A stretch of DNA of 10,488 bases from Phyllobacteriaceae bacterium UBA1059. Lineage in GTDB: Bacteria; Pseudomonadota; Alphaproteobacteria; Rhizobiales; Rhizobiaceae. Positions 1-5,743 of the stretch are shown here, one piece after another (the first letter of the stretch is position 1; each line of letters opens with the position of its first letter). Made by a program: the position numbers and the translations under genes. The notes beneath the pieces were generated by a model that was not told the origin of the DNA, ran no database searches, and saw only the letters and a list, made by a program, of their open reading frames with translations. The stretch is taken from positions 21,680 to 32,167 of the forward strand of contig DCDI01000254.1 of assembly GCA_002316345.1 (NCBI GenBank), in the 5' to 3' direction.

Positions 1-2
1 CC

Positions 3-119
3 GACGCGGAGGGGCTGGCCTGGATCGCATCGAATGATCGGCCGAACATCGACCGGGTGCGTGCGCAGAAGCGTCCTGCCGATCTGGTCGTCAGGACGCT
101 TGTTGAAGGAATCCGCTGA
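3..119 (+). CDS. C-terminal end of an unidentified protein (partial, cut by left edge)
   Basis: An open frame enters from the left edge and runs 38 codons to a TGA at 117-119. The peptide is hydrophilic and arginine-rich, ends in LVVRTLVEGIR, and contains AWIASNDRPNIDRVR. It has typical GC-rich third positions and stops four bases before the stop codon of the convergent yihY-like gene, which supports it as a real gene end rather than chance. I do not recognise the family from this fragment, and no function is proposed. The start and most of the protein lie outside the window. Confidence 0.5.
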   Translation, partial: DAEGLAWIASNDRPNIDRVRAQKRPADLVVRTLVEGIR

Positions 120-122
120 GGA

Positions 123-1133
123 TCAGCTTGCCGGCTTTTCGTCCGACGCGACGCCAACGGAGTCGGCCATCACAGCGCCGCGTGTGCCCATCGGCTTGGG
201 AGCGCCCGTCGTGGTGTCAACCACGGTCTGATGCTCCATTTCGCCGTTGATCTCCGCACCGACGATCAGGATGATGCAGGAAATCCACGTCCACGTCATG
301 AAGCCGATCACCGCGCCAAGCGTGCCGTAGGTCGCATTATAGTCGGCGAAGTTTTCCAGATACCAGGAGAACAGGGCGGACGTGATGAGCCACACGACCG
401 TTGCGATGCCGGCGCCCCAGGTCAGCCAATGAAGCTTGGCCGGACGGCGATCAGGGCCGTAGCGATAGATCAGCGTAATGCCCGTGCCGATCAGCAGGAA
501 AATCACCGGCCAACGCAGGACCTTGACGATCGTTTCGGTCCAACTGTCGATATGCAGGAAGGCGAGAACCGCAGGTACAACGCCGACCATCGTGATCATC
601 GAAATGCCGATAATGATCGCGCCCAGCGTGAACAGGAAGGAGATGAAGTTGAGCCTGAAGAACGAGCGGGTTTCATTCTGGCGATAAGCCACGTTCATGG
701 CGTCGAACAAGGCCTTCACGCCGTTGTTGGCGCTCCAAAGCGCAATCAACAGACCGAAGATGAAGCTGAGCGACAGCGAACTCGCTTCCTGCGTGGTCAG
801 AGACTGCAACTGCGTCTTGATCATGTCGATCGAGCCCTGCGGCAGCATTCCACCGAGATAGGCGACCTGATCGGCTACTGTGCGGGGATCGGCCACGAAG
901 CCGTAAACCGACACGAAGGCAGCAAGCGCGGGAAACAGCGCCAGGAGAAGATAGAACGTGGCGCCTGCTGCGATCAGCAGGATGCGGTCTTCCATGACAG
1001 AGGCATAGATGCGCCAGCCGATGTCCATCCAGCCCTTGGCCGGAATCTGCAGCGGCGTTTCAGCGTTGCGCCCGCGCCCCGGTTCGGAGGCCCGTTCTTC
1101 GAACTTGGCCGACGCCGTCCCTGTACCCGCCAT
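123..1133 (-). CDS. YihY/virulence factor BrkB family inner membrane protein
   Basis: The 336-residue product is an integral membrane protein with about six hydrophobic segments (roughly residues 50-78, 121-138, 163-195, 208-224, 238-258 and 270-295). The first segment carries the family signature EDRILLIAAGATFYLLLALF, followed by FPALAAFVS; later family-typical parts are LWSANNGVKALFDAMNVAY and YNATYGTLGAVIGFMTW. Length and topology fit the YihY/BrkB family. This family was once called ribonuclease BN by mistake; its true biochemical role is not settled. The N-terminal 35 residues and the C-terminal 40 are polar and probably cytoplasmic. The ribosome binding site before the chosen ATG is weak, and an internal ATG at residue 36 (MDIGWRIYASV, preceded by AAGG) is an alternative start. 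It lies 73 bp downstream of the DUF2459 gene on the same strand and may be cotranscribed with it. Confidence 0.9.
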   Translation of the reverse strand: MAGTGTASAKFEERASEPGRGRNAETPLQIPAKGWMDIGWRIYASVMEDRILLIAAGATFYLLLALFPALAAFVSVYGFVADPRTVADQVAYLGGMLPQGSIDMIKTQLQSLTTQEASSLSLSFIFGLLIALWSANNGVKALFDAMNVAYRQNETRSFFRLNFISFLFTLGAIIIGISMITMVGVVPAVLAFLHIDSWTETIVKVLRWPVIFLLIGTGITLIYRYGPDRRPAKLHWLTWGAGIATVVWLITSALFSWYLENFADYNATYGTLGAVIGFMTWTWISCIILIVGAEINGEMEHQTVVDTTTGAPKPMGTRGAVMADSVGVASDEKPAS

Positions 1134-1206
1134 ACCCGTCCGCTGCCCCGCCTTGATTGTTGCTGCATCGCAAACGTGGCAGCGGCGAAACGAGTTCCCA
1201 GATTGT

Positions 1207-1938
1207 TTAAAATGAGGCGGGATTGTGCGGCAGCTTCAGAGCTTCGGTGAGCGCTTCGCTTGTATTGTCGGGGTTGAAGAGCCTGAGCGACAGCGCCAGA
1301 CTTTGCGGCAGTGGGTTCCACAAGCCGGTCTTCAAACCGGCCATCCGTAATGCTTCCGCCGTCCAGGTGTTGCACCCAAACAGCGCGTTGAAGGAGCCGT
1401 TGGCCTCAAAGAAGCGGTCGAACTCGCCATAACTGCCAACGGCTTTTACCTTGCCATCGGTGCGGGCAAAACTGGCACCGATGAATTCCAGCAGATAGCG
1501 CAGTTCTTCGTTGTCGATGGTGAGTGGTGTCACCCAGTCTTGCGTTTCGTCGATGGCGCCGGCCAGATCGACATGCATCACGGATTGGTCGACCGTCAGC
1601 GCGCGCAGCACCGGCAGGGGTTTGAGGTCGGCCCAGGTGGGCGTTTCCAGATAAAACGAGCGCCCGCCCCAACCGAAGATCAGCCATTGCGCGTCAGGAT
1701 GCTGCAGCTGAATACCGGCTTCCTCCAGGAAGCCGAAATCGGCGATCAGATACGGATCGAGCTTGATGGCGATATCGGTATGGATCGGATTGGACAGAAC
1801 CAGGATGCGCTGCGGTGTGGGCTCGATGCGGTTGCTGAGTGGCTCGGTGGCAAAGGGCACGGGAATGAAGGTCCCCACGGCTCCCGCAATCACGAACAGC
1901 AGGATCAGCCCTAGCAGGCCGGCAAGCAGTTTCTTCAA
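1207..1938 (-). CDS. TIGR02117/DUF2459 family protein, membrane-anchored, TTG start
   Basis: The 243-residue product begins MKKLLAGLLGLILLFVIAG, an uncleaved anchor or signal segment, so the rest is expected in the periplasm. The body matches my recollection of the TIGR02117/DUF2459 family, once labelled urease-associated: NPIHTDI with His53, FGWGGRSFY around residues 88-96, VDQSVMHVDL, and GCNTWTAEALR with Cys189. The Cys plus His pattern recalls a papain-like or NlpC/P60-like fold, but catalysis is only an inference. The frame has no ATG near its beginning. The TTG at 1936-1938 is preceded seven bases away by GAGG, which fixes the start. It sits 97 bp downstream of the GFA-family gene and 73 bp upstream of the YihY-like gene, all on the minus strand. 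No urease genes are in the window. Confidence 0.82.
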   Translation of the reverse strand: MKKLLAGLLGLILLFVIAGAVGTFIPVPFATEPLSNRIEPTPQRILVLSNPIHTDIAIKLDPYLIADFGFLEEAGIQLQHPDAQWLIFGWGGRSFYLETPTWADLKPLPVLRALTVDQSVMHVDLAGAIDETQDWVTPLTIDNEELRYLLEFIGASFARTDGKVKAVGSYGEFDRFFEANGSFNALFGCNTWTAEALRMAGLKTGLWNPLPQSLALSLRLFNPDNTSEALTEALKLPHNPASF

Positions 1939-1945
1939 GAACCGA

Positions 1946-1949
1946 CCTC
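1946..1949 (-). promoter_or_regulatory. Ribosome binding site supporting a TTG start
   Basis: GAGG on the minus strand lies seven bases upstream of TTG-AAG-AAA (1936-1938). There is no in-frame ATG nearby, and the hydrophobic N-terminal anchor begins directly at this codon, so this site decides the start of the DUF2459 gene. Confidence 0.6.
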
Positions 1950-2035
1950 ATCACCCGTCATCAAGCTGCGTTGCAGCACAAGAATGGCGCCGCCAAGGCA
2001 GCGCCTCACCATCAGGCCGCGCGCAAAAAAGTCGG

Positions 2036-2392
2036 TCAGAAGCTGCGTCCGTCAACCTGTTTGGGATGCAGTGTATGAACGTCGATTCCATCGAGGCAGC
2101 GCACATTGATGGCAGCCATTTCGCGGCCATCAGGACCTGTGCCGATGGCGAAGGACTGCACGCCGCAGGTCTTGCAGAACCGGTGCCGGATCCGGTGCTG
2201 GTTGAACTGGTACTCGCCAAGAGCGTCTTCGCCCGATTGCAACTGGAACTCTTCAACGGGTGAAAAGGACAAGATCAGCCCAAGCCGTCCGCAGCGCGAA
2301 CAGTTGCAACTGATCGCCTGATCGAGATCGGCCGTTGTTTCGTAACGTACGGCGCCGCACTGGCAGCCGCCTCCAAACACTTGTTTTGCCAT
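2036..2392 (-). CDS. GFA family zinc-binding protein (CENP-V/GFA domain)
   Basis: The 118-residue product fills a single GFA domain. It opens with GGGCQCGAVRYE and carries CNCSRC and later FCKTCGVQSF, the cysteine clusters that hold structural and catalytic zinc in this family. The founding member is glutathione-dependent formaldehyde-activating enzyme (Gfa) of Paracoccus, but most homologues have no proven activity, so the substrate here is unknown. The family is cytosolic. I chose the ATG at 2390-2392 because GGGAGGG lies just upstream and the domain starts within ten residues; an upstream extension of 28 residues in the same frame has no family character. The gene diverges from the small secreted protein across a 120-bp spacer and is the first of three minus-strand genes. 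Confidence 0.87.
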   Translation of the reverse strand: MAKQVFGGGCQCGAVRYETTADLDQAISCNCSRCGRLGLILSFSPVEEFQLQSGEDALGEYQFNQHRIRHRFCKTCGVQSFAIGTGPDGREMAAINVRCLDGIDVHTLHPKQVDGRSF

Positions 2393-2415
2393 GGCACCCT
2401 CCCACTTAAGCCCCC

Positions 2416-2435
2416 GAGGTCTCGTGATGGACCTC
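2416..2435. repeat. Short inverted repeat in the divergent intergenic region
   Basis: GAGGTC (2416-2421) and GACCTC (2430-2435) form perfect 6-bp arms around an 8-base spacer. It lies 24 bases upstream of the GFA-family start codon and between two divergent genes, so it could be an operator or a leader hairpin of the GFA mRNA. No matching regulator is in view. With arms this short in GC-rich DNA, chance is possible. Confidence 0.3.
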
Positions 2436-2512
2436 CCTCGCAACCAACCCACCCTGTCGTCGTTGGGGATCTTCAACCTCTATAGCACGGCCCAAGAACG
2501 AGGTCCCATCCC

Positions 2513-2983
2513 ATGGTGCGCCACGCCCAGATTCTGGCTTCAACAGCCGCCCTTCTTGCGCTCCTGAATACCGAGGCGGCTGTCGCGCAAGGGTTGGAAA
2601 GCCCTGAAACGATCGAGGCCATCGTGGGTACGCCCGTGCGTGAGGAAGAAACGCAGGCGGCCGCCGATCCCGGCAAAGTCATTGCCGCGATCGACAAATC
2701 TGCCGACAACATTTCGACCGTCCGCAAGACGACGAAGCTGGATCAGGTCGAGATCGTGTTTCTGGCTGACAGCGCACCAACGGAAGGCGGACCGCCCGAT
2801 GCGATCCAGGCAAAGCTGACGGAGCGCGATGCGGATATCCAGCGCTTGCGGCAGGAAATCGAGGGCAGCGCGATGCTGTATCACGCCCTCAACTCGCGGC
2901 AGGTCCTCCTGCGCGATGTCGTGGCGGTGGAGTTCAGCGACAGCAAGGCCGTCATCTACGCTGCCGCAAAGCCTGCGCAATAA
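2513..2983 (+). CDS. Small secreted protein of unknown function
   Basis: The 156-residue product starts with a Sec-type signal peptide: basic MVRHAQ, a hydrophobic core to about residue 19, and a likely cleavage after AVA near residue 25. The mature protein is acidic and polar. Residues 94-118 (AIQAKLTERDADIQRLRQEI) have heptad-like spacing suggestive of a short coiled coil, followed by a compact stretch ending VVAVEFSDSKAVIYAAA. No catalytic motif is evident, and I do not recognise a named family; it resembles lineage-restricted periplasmic proteins of rhizobia. A GAGG lies about nine bases before the ATG. The gene diverges from the GFA-family gene and is followed by a gap of about 210 bp before the ACP, so it is probably transcribed alone. 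Confidence 0.75.
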   Translation: MVRHAQILASTAALLALLNTEAAVAQGLESPETIEAIVGTPVREEETQAAADPGKVIAAIDKSADNISTVRKTTKLDQVEIVFLADSAPTEGGPPDAIQAKLTERDADIQRLRQEIEGSAMLYHALNSRQVLLRDVVAVEFSDSKAVIYAAAKPAQ

Positions 2984-2985
2984 AA

Positions 2986-3012
2986 TACCGGGATTATGGT
3001 TGTTGCCGGTAA
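2986..3012 (+). terminator. Weak hairpin after the secreted-protein gene
   Basis: TACCGG (2986-2991) pairs with CCGGTA (3007-3012) across a 15-base loop, starting three bases after the stop codon. There is no run of T after it, so it may be only a weak terminator or an mRNA 3' end stabiliser. Confidence 0.25.
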
Positions 3013-3074
3013 CGCTTTGCCTCAGCTTTGAGAAAAGGGTGAGCGCTGCGCGTGCCGGGGACAGGAATGCACGG

Positions 3075-3104
3075 TTGCGTTGCAGCCTGCACGTCTCCTA
3101 TACC
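3075..3104 (+). promoter_or_regulatory. Possible sigma-70-type promoter for the ACP/ketosynthase pair
   Basis: TTGCGT (3075-3080) and TATACC (3099-3104) are separated by 18 bases. Transcription would begin near 3111, leaving a leader of about 85 bases. The region 2984-3196 holds no gene I can support. I saw no convincing nod box (the NodD-binding element) in it. Confidence 0.3.
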
Positions 3105-3196
3105 GGTGAACAAGCGGCACACTCGATCTTCGAAGCCGCATCATGAACCAGCGCTGCGGTTTAAGCGAGCGCGGTCAAACGGGTGGATGGGCTTCA

Positions 3197-3451
3197 ATGG
3201 CTGACGCGCTTGCCAACGACATCATTGCGAAGATCGAGCGCCATGGCGAGCTTGAACCGGGCAGCGTCACGCCCGAAAGCGAGTTGACCTCGCTCGGCAT
3301 CCATTCCCTGGAACTGACGGAAATCATCTTCGATATCGAGGACGAATACGGCATCCATGTCGAGATGAACACGGCCGAAGCCTGGAATAACCTGCGCAAT
3401 GTCGGCGACATCGTCGTTGCCGTGCGCAAGCTCGTTGAAGCGAAAGCCTGA
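3197..3451 (+). CDS. Acyl carrier protein, NodF-like
   Basis: The 84-residue product is a stand-alone acyl carrier protein. ELTSLGIHSLELTEIIFDIE (residues 29-48) contains the presumed 4'-phosphopantetheine attachment serine, Ser37. The following EMNTAEAWNNLRNVGDIV closely resembles rhizobial NodF as I remember it, more than housekeeping AcpP. The usual Asp before the serine is His36 here (codon CAT), which is unusual. The start at 3197 (MADALANDI) was chosen by similarity to the NodF N-terminus; an in-frame ATG at 3143 would add 18 residues of poor character. A GGATGG element precedes the chosen ATG. The ketosynthase gene begins eight bases after the stop, so the two are almost surely cotranscribed and partner proteins. 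It would carry growing acyl chains in the cytoplasm. Confidence 0.85.
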   Translation: MADALANDIIAKIERHGELEPGSVTPESELTSLGIHSLELTEIIFDIEDEYGIHVEMNTAEAWNNLRNVGDIVVAVRKLVEAKA

Positions 3452-3459
3452 TCAATCCC

Positions 3460-4671
3460 ATGGCAAGACCGCGTATCGTCATTACCGGCATCGGCGGCAT
3501 TTGCGCGCTTGGCAACGATGTCGATGCGATCTGGTCATCCATGAAAGCCGGCAAGTCCGGCATCGGCCAGCTGGAAAACGTCGACACGTCGGCGCTGCAG
3601 GTCAGGGTCGGCGCCGAGATCAAGGCAATGCCCGATCATGGCCTGGATCGGCGCCGGCTGATCACCATGGATCGTTTCAGCCTTTTGGCGGTGCTTGCGG
3701 CAAAACAGGCTTTCGCCCAGGCTGGTCTGGTGATTGACGAAGGCAACACGCATCGCGTCGGGGCGGCGGTTGGCGTCGGGGTCTTCGGTGCCGAAACGGC
3801 CGATGAAAACTACGATGCGGTTCTCGTCCAGAAGAAGCCGCGCACCAACATCTTCACCGTGCCGCGCATCATGCCCGGCGCGCCGGCCGGCCAGGTTTCC
3901 ATGGAACTGGGTTTGCGCGGCCCGGTGTTCGGTGTGACATCGGCTTGTTCCTCTTCGAACCATGCTTTTGCCTCCGCCCTGGATCAGCTTCTACTTGGCC
4001 GCGCCGATGTGATGCTGGCGGGCGGAACCGATGCGCCGCTGTCTTTCGGCGTTTTGAAATCTTGGGAAGCGCTCAGGGTCCTGTCGCCGGATGTCTGCCG
4101 CCCCTTTTCCGCCGACCGCCAGGGTCTGGTGATCGGCGAGGGTGCCGGCATGGTGGTTCTGGAAACCGAAGACCATGCCAAAGCGCGCGGTGCGACCATT
4201 CTTGCCGAACTGGCGGGTGTCGGCCTGTCTGCCGACGCGTCCGACATCGTGGCGCCGACGGTTGACGGTCCGGCCGCGGCGATGGCCGCCTGCTTGCGCG
4301 ATGCCGGCCTTTCGCCTGAAGACGTCGACTATCTCAACGCGCATGGCACCGGCACATCAGCCAACGACCAGATCGAAACGCAGGCGATCAAGCGCGTGTT
4401 CGGCGACGCTGCGGGCGCCTTGTCTATTTCCTCGACCAAGTCCATGCACGGCCATGCGCTGGGCGCTTCAGGCGCGCTCGAGATGATCGCCTGCGTCATG
4501 GCGATCCGCGACGGAATCGTGCCGCCGACCATCGGCTATCGCGAAGCCGATCCGGTCTGCGATCTCGATGTTACGCCCAACGTCGCCAAGGAGCGTCCTG
4601 TTCGCGCCGCGCTGTCGAACGCCTTTGCCTTTGGCGGCACCAACGCCGTGATCGCACTCAAGGCGGTTTGA
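3460..4671 (+). CDS. Beta-ketoacyl-ACP synthase, NodE/FabF-like
   Basis: The 403-residue product is a complete condensing enzyme of the FabF (KAS II) type. The nucleophile is Cys163 in VTSACSSSNHAF. The catalytic histidines are His295 in NAHGTGTSAND and His332 in STKSMHGHALGASGA, with Lys327 in the latter. The C-terminus has NAFAFGGTNAV. Segments such as MDRFSLLAVLAA, LGLRGPVFGVTSAC, GVLKSWEALRVLSP and CDLDVTPNV are very like rhizobial NodE from memory. It should extend acyl chains by condensation with malonyl-ACP, using the adjacent ACP. No ketoreductase, dehydratase, enoyl reductase or acyltransferase gene is nearby, so the remaining steps must be borrowed from housekeeping fatty acid synthesis or encoded elsewhere. 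The ATG at 3460 lacks a strong ribosome binding site, which suggests translational coupling to the ACP gene. NodE-like is the best label; a nodulation role cannot be inferred without nodABC. Confidence 0.9.
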   Translation: MARPRIVITGIGGICALGNDVDAIWSSMKAGKSGIGQLENVDTSALQVRVGAEIKAMPDHGLDRRRLITMDRFSLLAVLAAKQAFAQAGLVIDEGNTHRVGAAVGVGVFGAETADENYDAVLVQKKPRTNIFTVPRIMPGAPAGQVSMELGLRGPVFGVTSACSSSNHAFASALDQLLLGRADVMLAGGTDAPLSFGVLKSWEALRVLSPDVCRPFSADRQGLVIGEGAGMVVLETEDHAKARGATILAELAGVGLSADASDIVAPTVDGPAAAMAACLRDAGLSPEDVDYLNAHGTGTSANDQIETQAIKRVFGDAAGALSISSTKSMHGHALGASGALEMIACVMAIRDGIVPPTIGYREADPVCDLDVTPNVAKERPVRAALSNAFAFGGTNAVIALKAV

Positions 4672-4699
4672 GCCCCACTGTGAAAAGCCATTGGTGAGT

Positions 4700-4730
4700 C
4701 CTATGTCGGTGACGTTGCCGATCTCATAGG
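4700..4730 (+). promoter_or_regulatory. Leader hairpin covering the ribosome binding site of the glutathione transferase gene
   Basis: CCTATG (4700-4705) pairs exactly with CATAGG (4725-4730). Inside it, TCGG (4706-4709) pairs with CCGA (4718-4721) around loop TGACGTTG, leaving a TCT bulge. The probable Shine-Dalgarno AGGA (4728-4731), seven bases before the ATG at 4739, is largely inside the outer stem, so folding would hinder initiation. The structure is plain in the sequence; a regulatory effect is inference. Confidence 0.4.
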
Positions 4731-4738
4731 ATTACCCA

Positions 4739-5443
4739 ATGACCGATCTTTCTCCCTTTCCGATTGCCAAGCGCTGGCCAGCCCAGCATCCCGATCGTAT
4801 CCAGCTTTATTCGTTTCCAACGCCGAACGGCGTGAAGGCTTCCATCGCGCTGGAAGAACTCGGCCTGCCTTACGAGGCGCACAAGGTCGATATCACCAAA
4901 AACGAGACCTGGGGGCCGGAGTTTCTGGCGCTCAACCCCAACGGCAAGATCCCGGCGATCATCGACCCGAACGGCCCGGGCGGAAAGCCGCTCGGTCTGT
5001 TCGAGTCCGGCGCGATCCTGACTTATCTCGCCGAGAAGACCGGCAAGCTCCTGCCCGCTGATCCGGCACTTCGCTACGAGACGCTGCAATGGACCTTCTT
5101 CCAGGTCGGCCATATCGGACCGATGTTCGGCCAGTTCGGCTACTTCTTCGCCCATGCCGGCAAGGCGATCGAAGACAAGCGGCCGATGGAACGCTACCGC
5201 GACGAGACCAAACGCCTGCTCGGCGTACTGGAACAGCGCCTTGAGGGGCGCCAGTGGATCATGGGCGACGAGTACACGATCGCCGACATTGCCATTTTCC
5301 CGTGGGTGCGCGGCTTGACCGTGTTCTACAAGGCCGGCGACGAACTCGGCTTCGGCGCGTTTCGCAACGTGCAGGACTGGGTGTCGCGCGCTGAAGAACG
5401 GCCGGCCAGCCAGAAGGGCCTGAACATCCCCGCGCGCGTCTGA
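4739..5443 (+). CDS. Glutathione S-transferase, Nu-class (YghU/YfcG-like)
   Basis: The 234-residue product has an N-terminal thioredoxin-like domain (about residues 21-104) and a helical C-terminal domain. The TPNG motif (residues 28-31) at the active-site loop, the NPNGKIPAI segment with the cis-proline, and FESGAILTYLAEKTG are hallmarks of the YghU/YfcG group. Further agreement comes from LQWTFFQVGHIGPMFGQ and YTIADIAIFPWV. Members of this class bind two glutathione molecules or glutathione disulfide and show disulfide-bond reductase and some peroxidase activity, so a cytosolic thiol-redox role is likely, though the exact substrate is unknown. The 20-residue N-terminal extension before IQLYSF is more like YghU than the shorter YfcG. 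It begins 67 bases after the ketosynthase gene, with a hairpin at its ribosome binding site. Confidence 0.9.
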   Translation: MTDLSPFPIAKRWPAQHPDRIQLYSFPTPNGVKASIALEELGLPYEAHKVDITKNETWGPEFLALNPNGKIPAIIDPNGPGGKPLGLFESGAILTYLAEKTGKLLPADPALRYETLQWTFFQVGHIGPMFGQFGYFFAHAGKAIEDKRPMERYRDETKRLLGVLEQRLEGRQWIMGDEYTIADIAIFPWVRGLTVFYKAGDELGFGAFRNVQDWVSRAEERPASQKGLNIPARV

Positions 5444-5472
5444 CTTACAGCGCAAGGCTAGCGATGACCCGC

Positions 5473-5497
5473 GTTCCGCATTACCTTGATGCGGAAC
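5473..5497. promoter_or_regulatory. Perfect inverted repeat, probable operator of the toxin-antitoxin operon
   Basis: GTTCCGCAT (5473-5481) and ATGCGGAAC (5489-5497) are exact 9-bp arms around a 7-base spacer, TACCTTG. The element lies 12 bases before the antitoxin start codon and immediately ahead of its ribosome binding site. AbrB-type antitoxins typically bind such palindromes with their toxin to repress their own operon. The absence of a T run argues against a terminator for the preceding gene. Confidence 0.6.
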
Positions 5498-5499
5498 AC

Positions 5500-5504
5500 G
5501 GAGG
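5500..5504 (+). promoter_or_regulatory. Strong ribosome binding site of the antitoxin gene
   Basis: GGAGG lies five bases before the ATG at 5510. This selects 5510 over the in-frame TTG (5486) and ATG (5489) upstream, which fall inside the inverted repeat. Confidence 0.65.
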
Positions 5505-5509
5505 CTGCA

Positions 5510-5743
5510 ATGTCGGAGATTGTGAGAGAAGACGGACTGGTGCGCCTGCCCGAGGCCGTGCGCGAGCAGCTTGGGATTACGCCAGGGATGGCGGTGGATT
5601 TCGAGACGGATGCGGGTGGCAAGGTTGTGGTGGTGAAGTCTGACGAGGCGCCGGCAGCGGATTCTCTTGCCAAATGGATTGGGTATCTTCGTGATGGGCC
5701 AACGACGGACGAAATCATGGAGATGTCTCGAGGCGAAGTGTGA
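5510..5743 (+). CDS. AbrB/MazE/SpoVT-family antitoxin (VapB-like)
   Basis: The 77-residue product has the swapped-hairpin AbrB fold pattern in its first half: REDGLVRLPEAVREQLGITP, then GMAVDFETDAGGKVVVVK. This is the DNA-binding part. The C-terminal half (about residues 42-77, including SLAKWIGYLRDGPTTDEIME) should wrap and inhibit the toxin. The ATG at 5510 has a GGAGG ribosome binding site at ideal distance. The stop codon overlaps the toxin's GTG start by four bases (GTGA), the standard arrangement of type II toxin-antitoxin pairs. The palindrome at 5473-5497 is the likely autoregulatory site. Confidence 0.87.
   Translation: MSEIVREDGLVRLPEAVREQLGITPGMAVDFETDAGGKVVVVKSDEAPAADSLAKWIGYLRDGPTTDEIMEMSRGEV

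Noticed and set aside
231..1250. Plus-strand open frame of 339 codons
   Set aside because: It is antisense to the YihY-like gene, very rich in Arg, Gln, Asp and His, and has no domain character; it is open only because of GC-rich codons on the other strand.
1965..2005. Small hairpins (GCTGC/GCAGC and GGCGC/GCGCC) between the GFA-family and DUF2459 genes
   Set aside because: Both stems are 5 bp in GC-rich DNA without a following T run, so I cannot support a terminator or attenuator.
3143..3196. Longer ACP start at 3143
   Set aside because: The 18 extra residues lack ACP character and the site lacks a good ribosome binding site; MADALANDI at 3197 matches NodF-type starts.
2984..3196. nod box upstream of the NodFE-like pair
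   Set aside because: I looked for the ATC-N9-GAT type NodD-binding pattern and its long AT-containing extension and found nothing convincing in this stretch.
4724..5455. Minus-strand open frame of 243 codons
   Set aside because: It mirrors almost the whole glutathione transferase gene, which has full family motifs on the plus strand.
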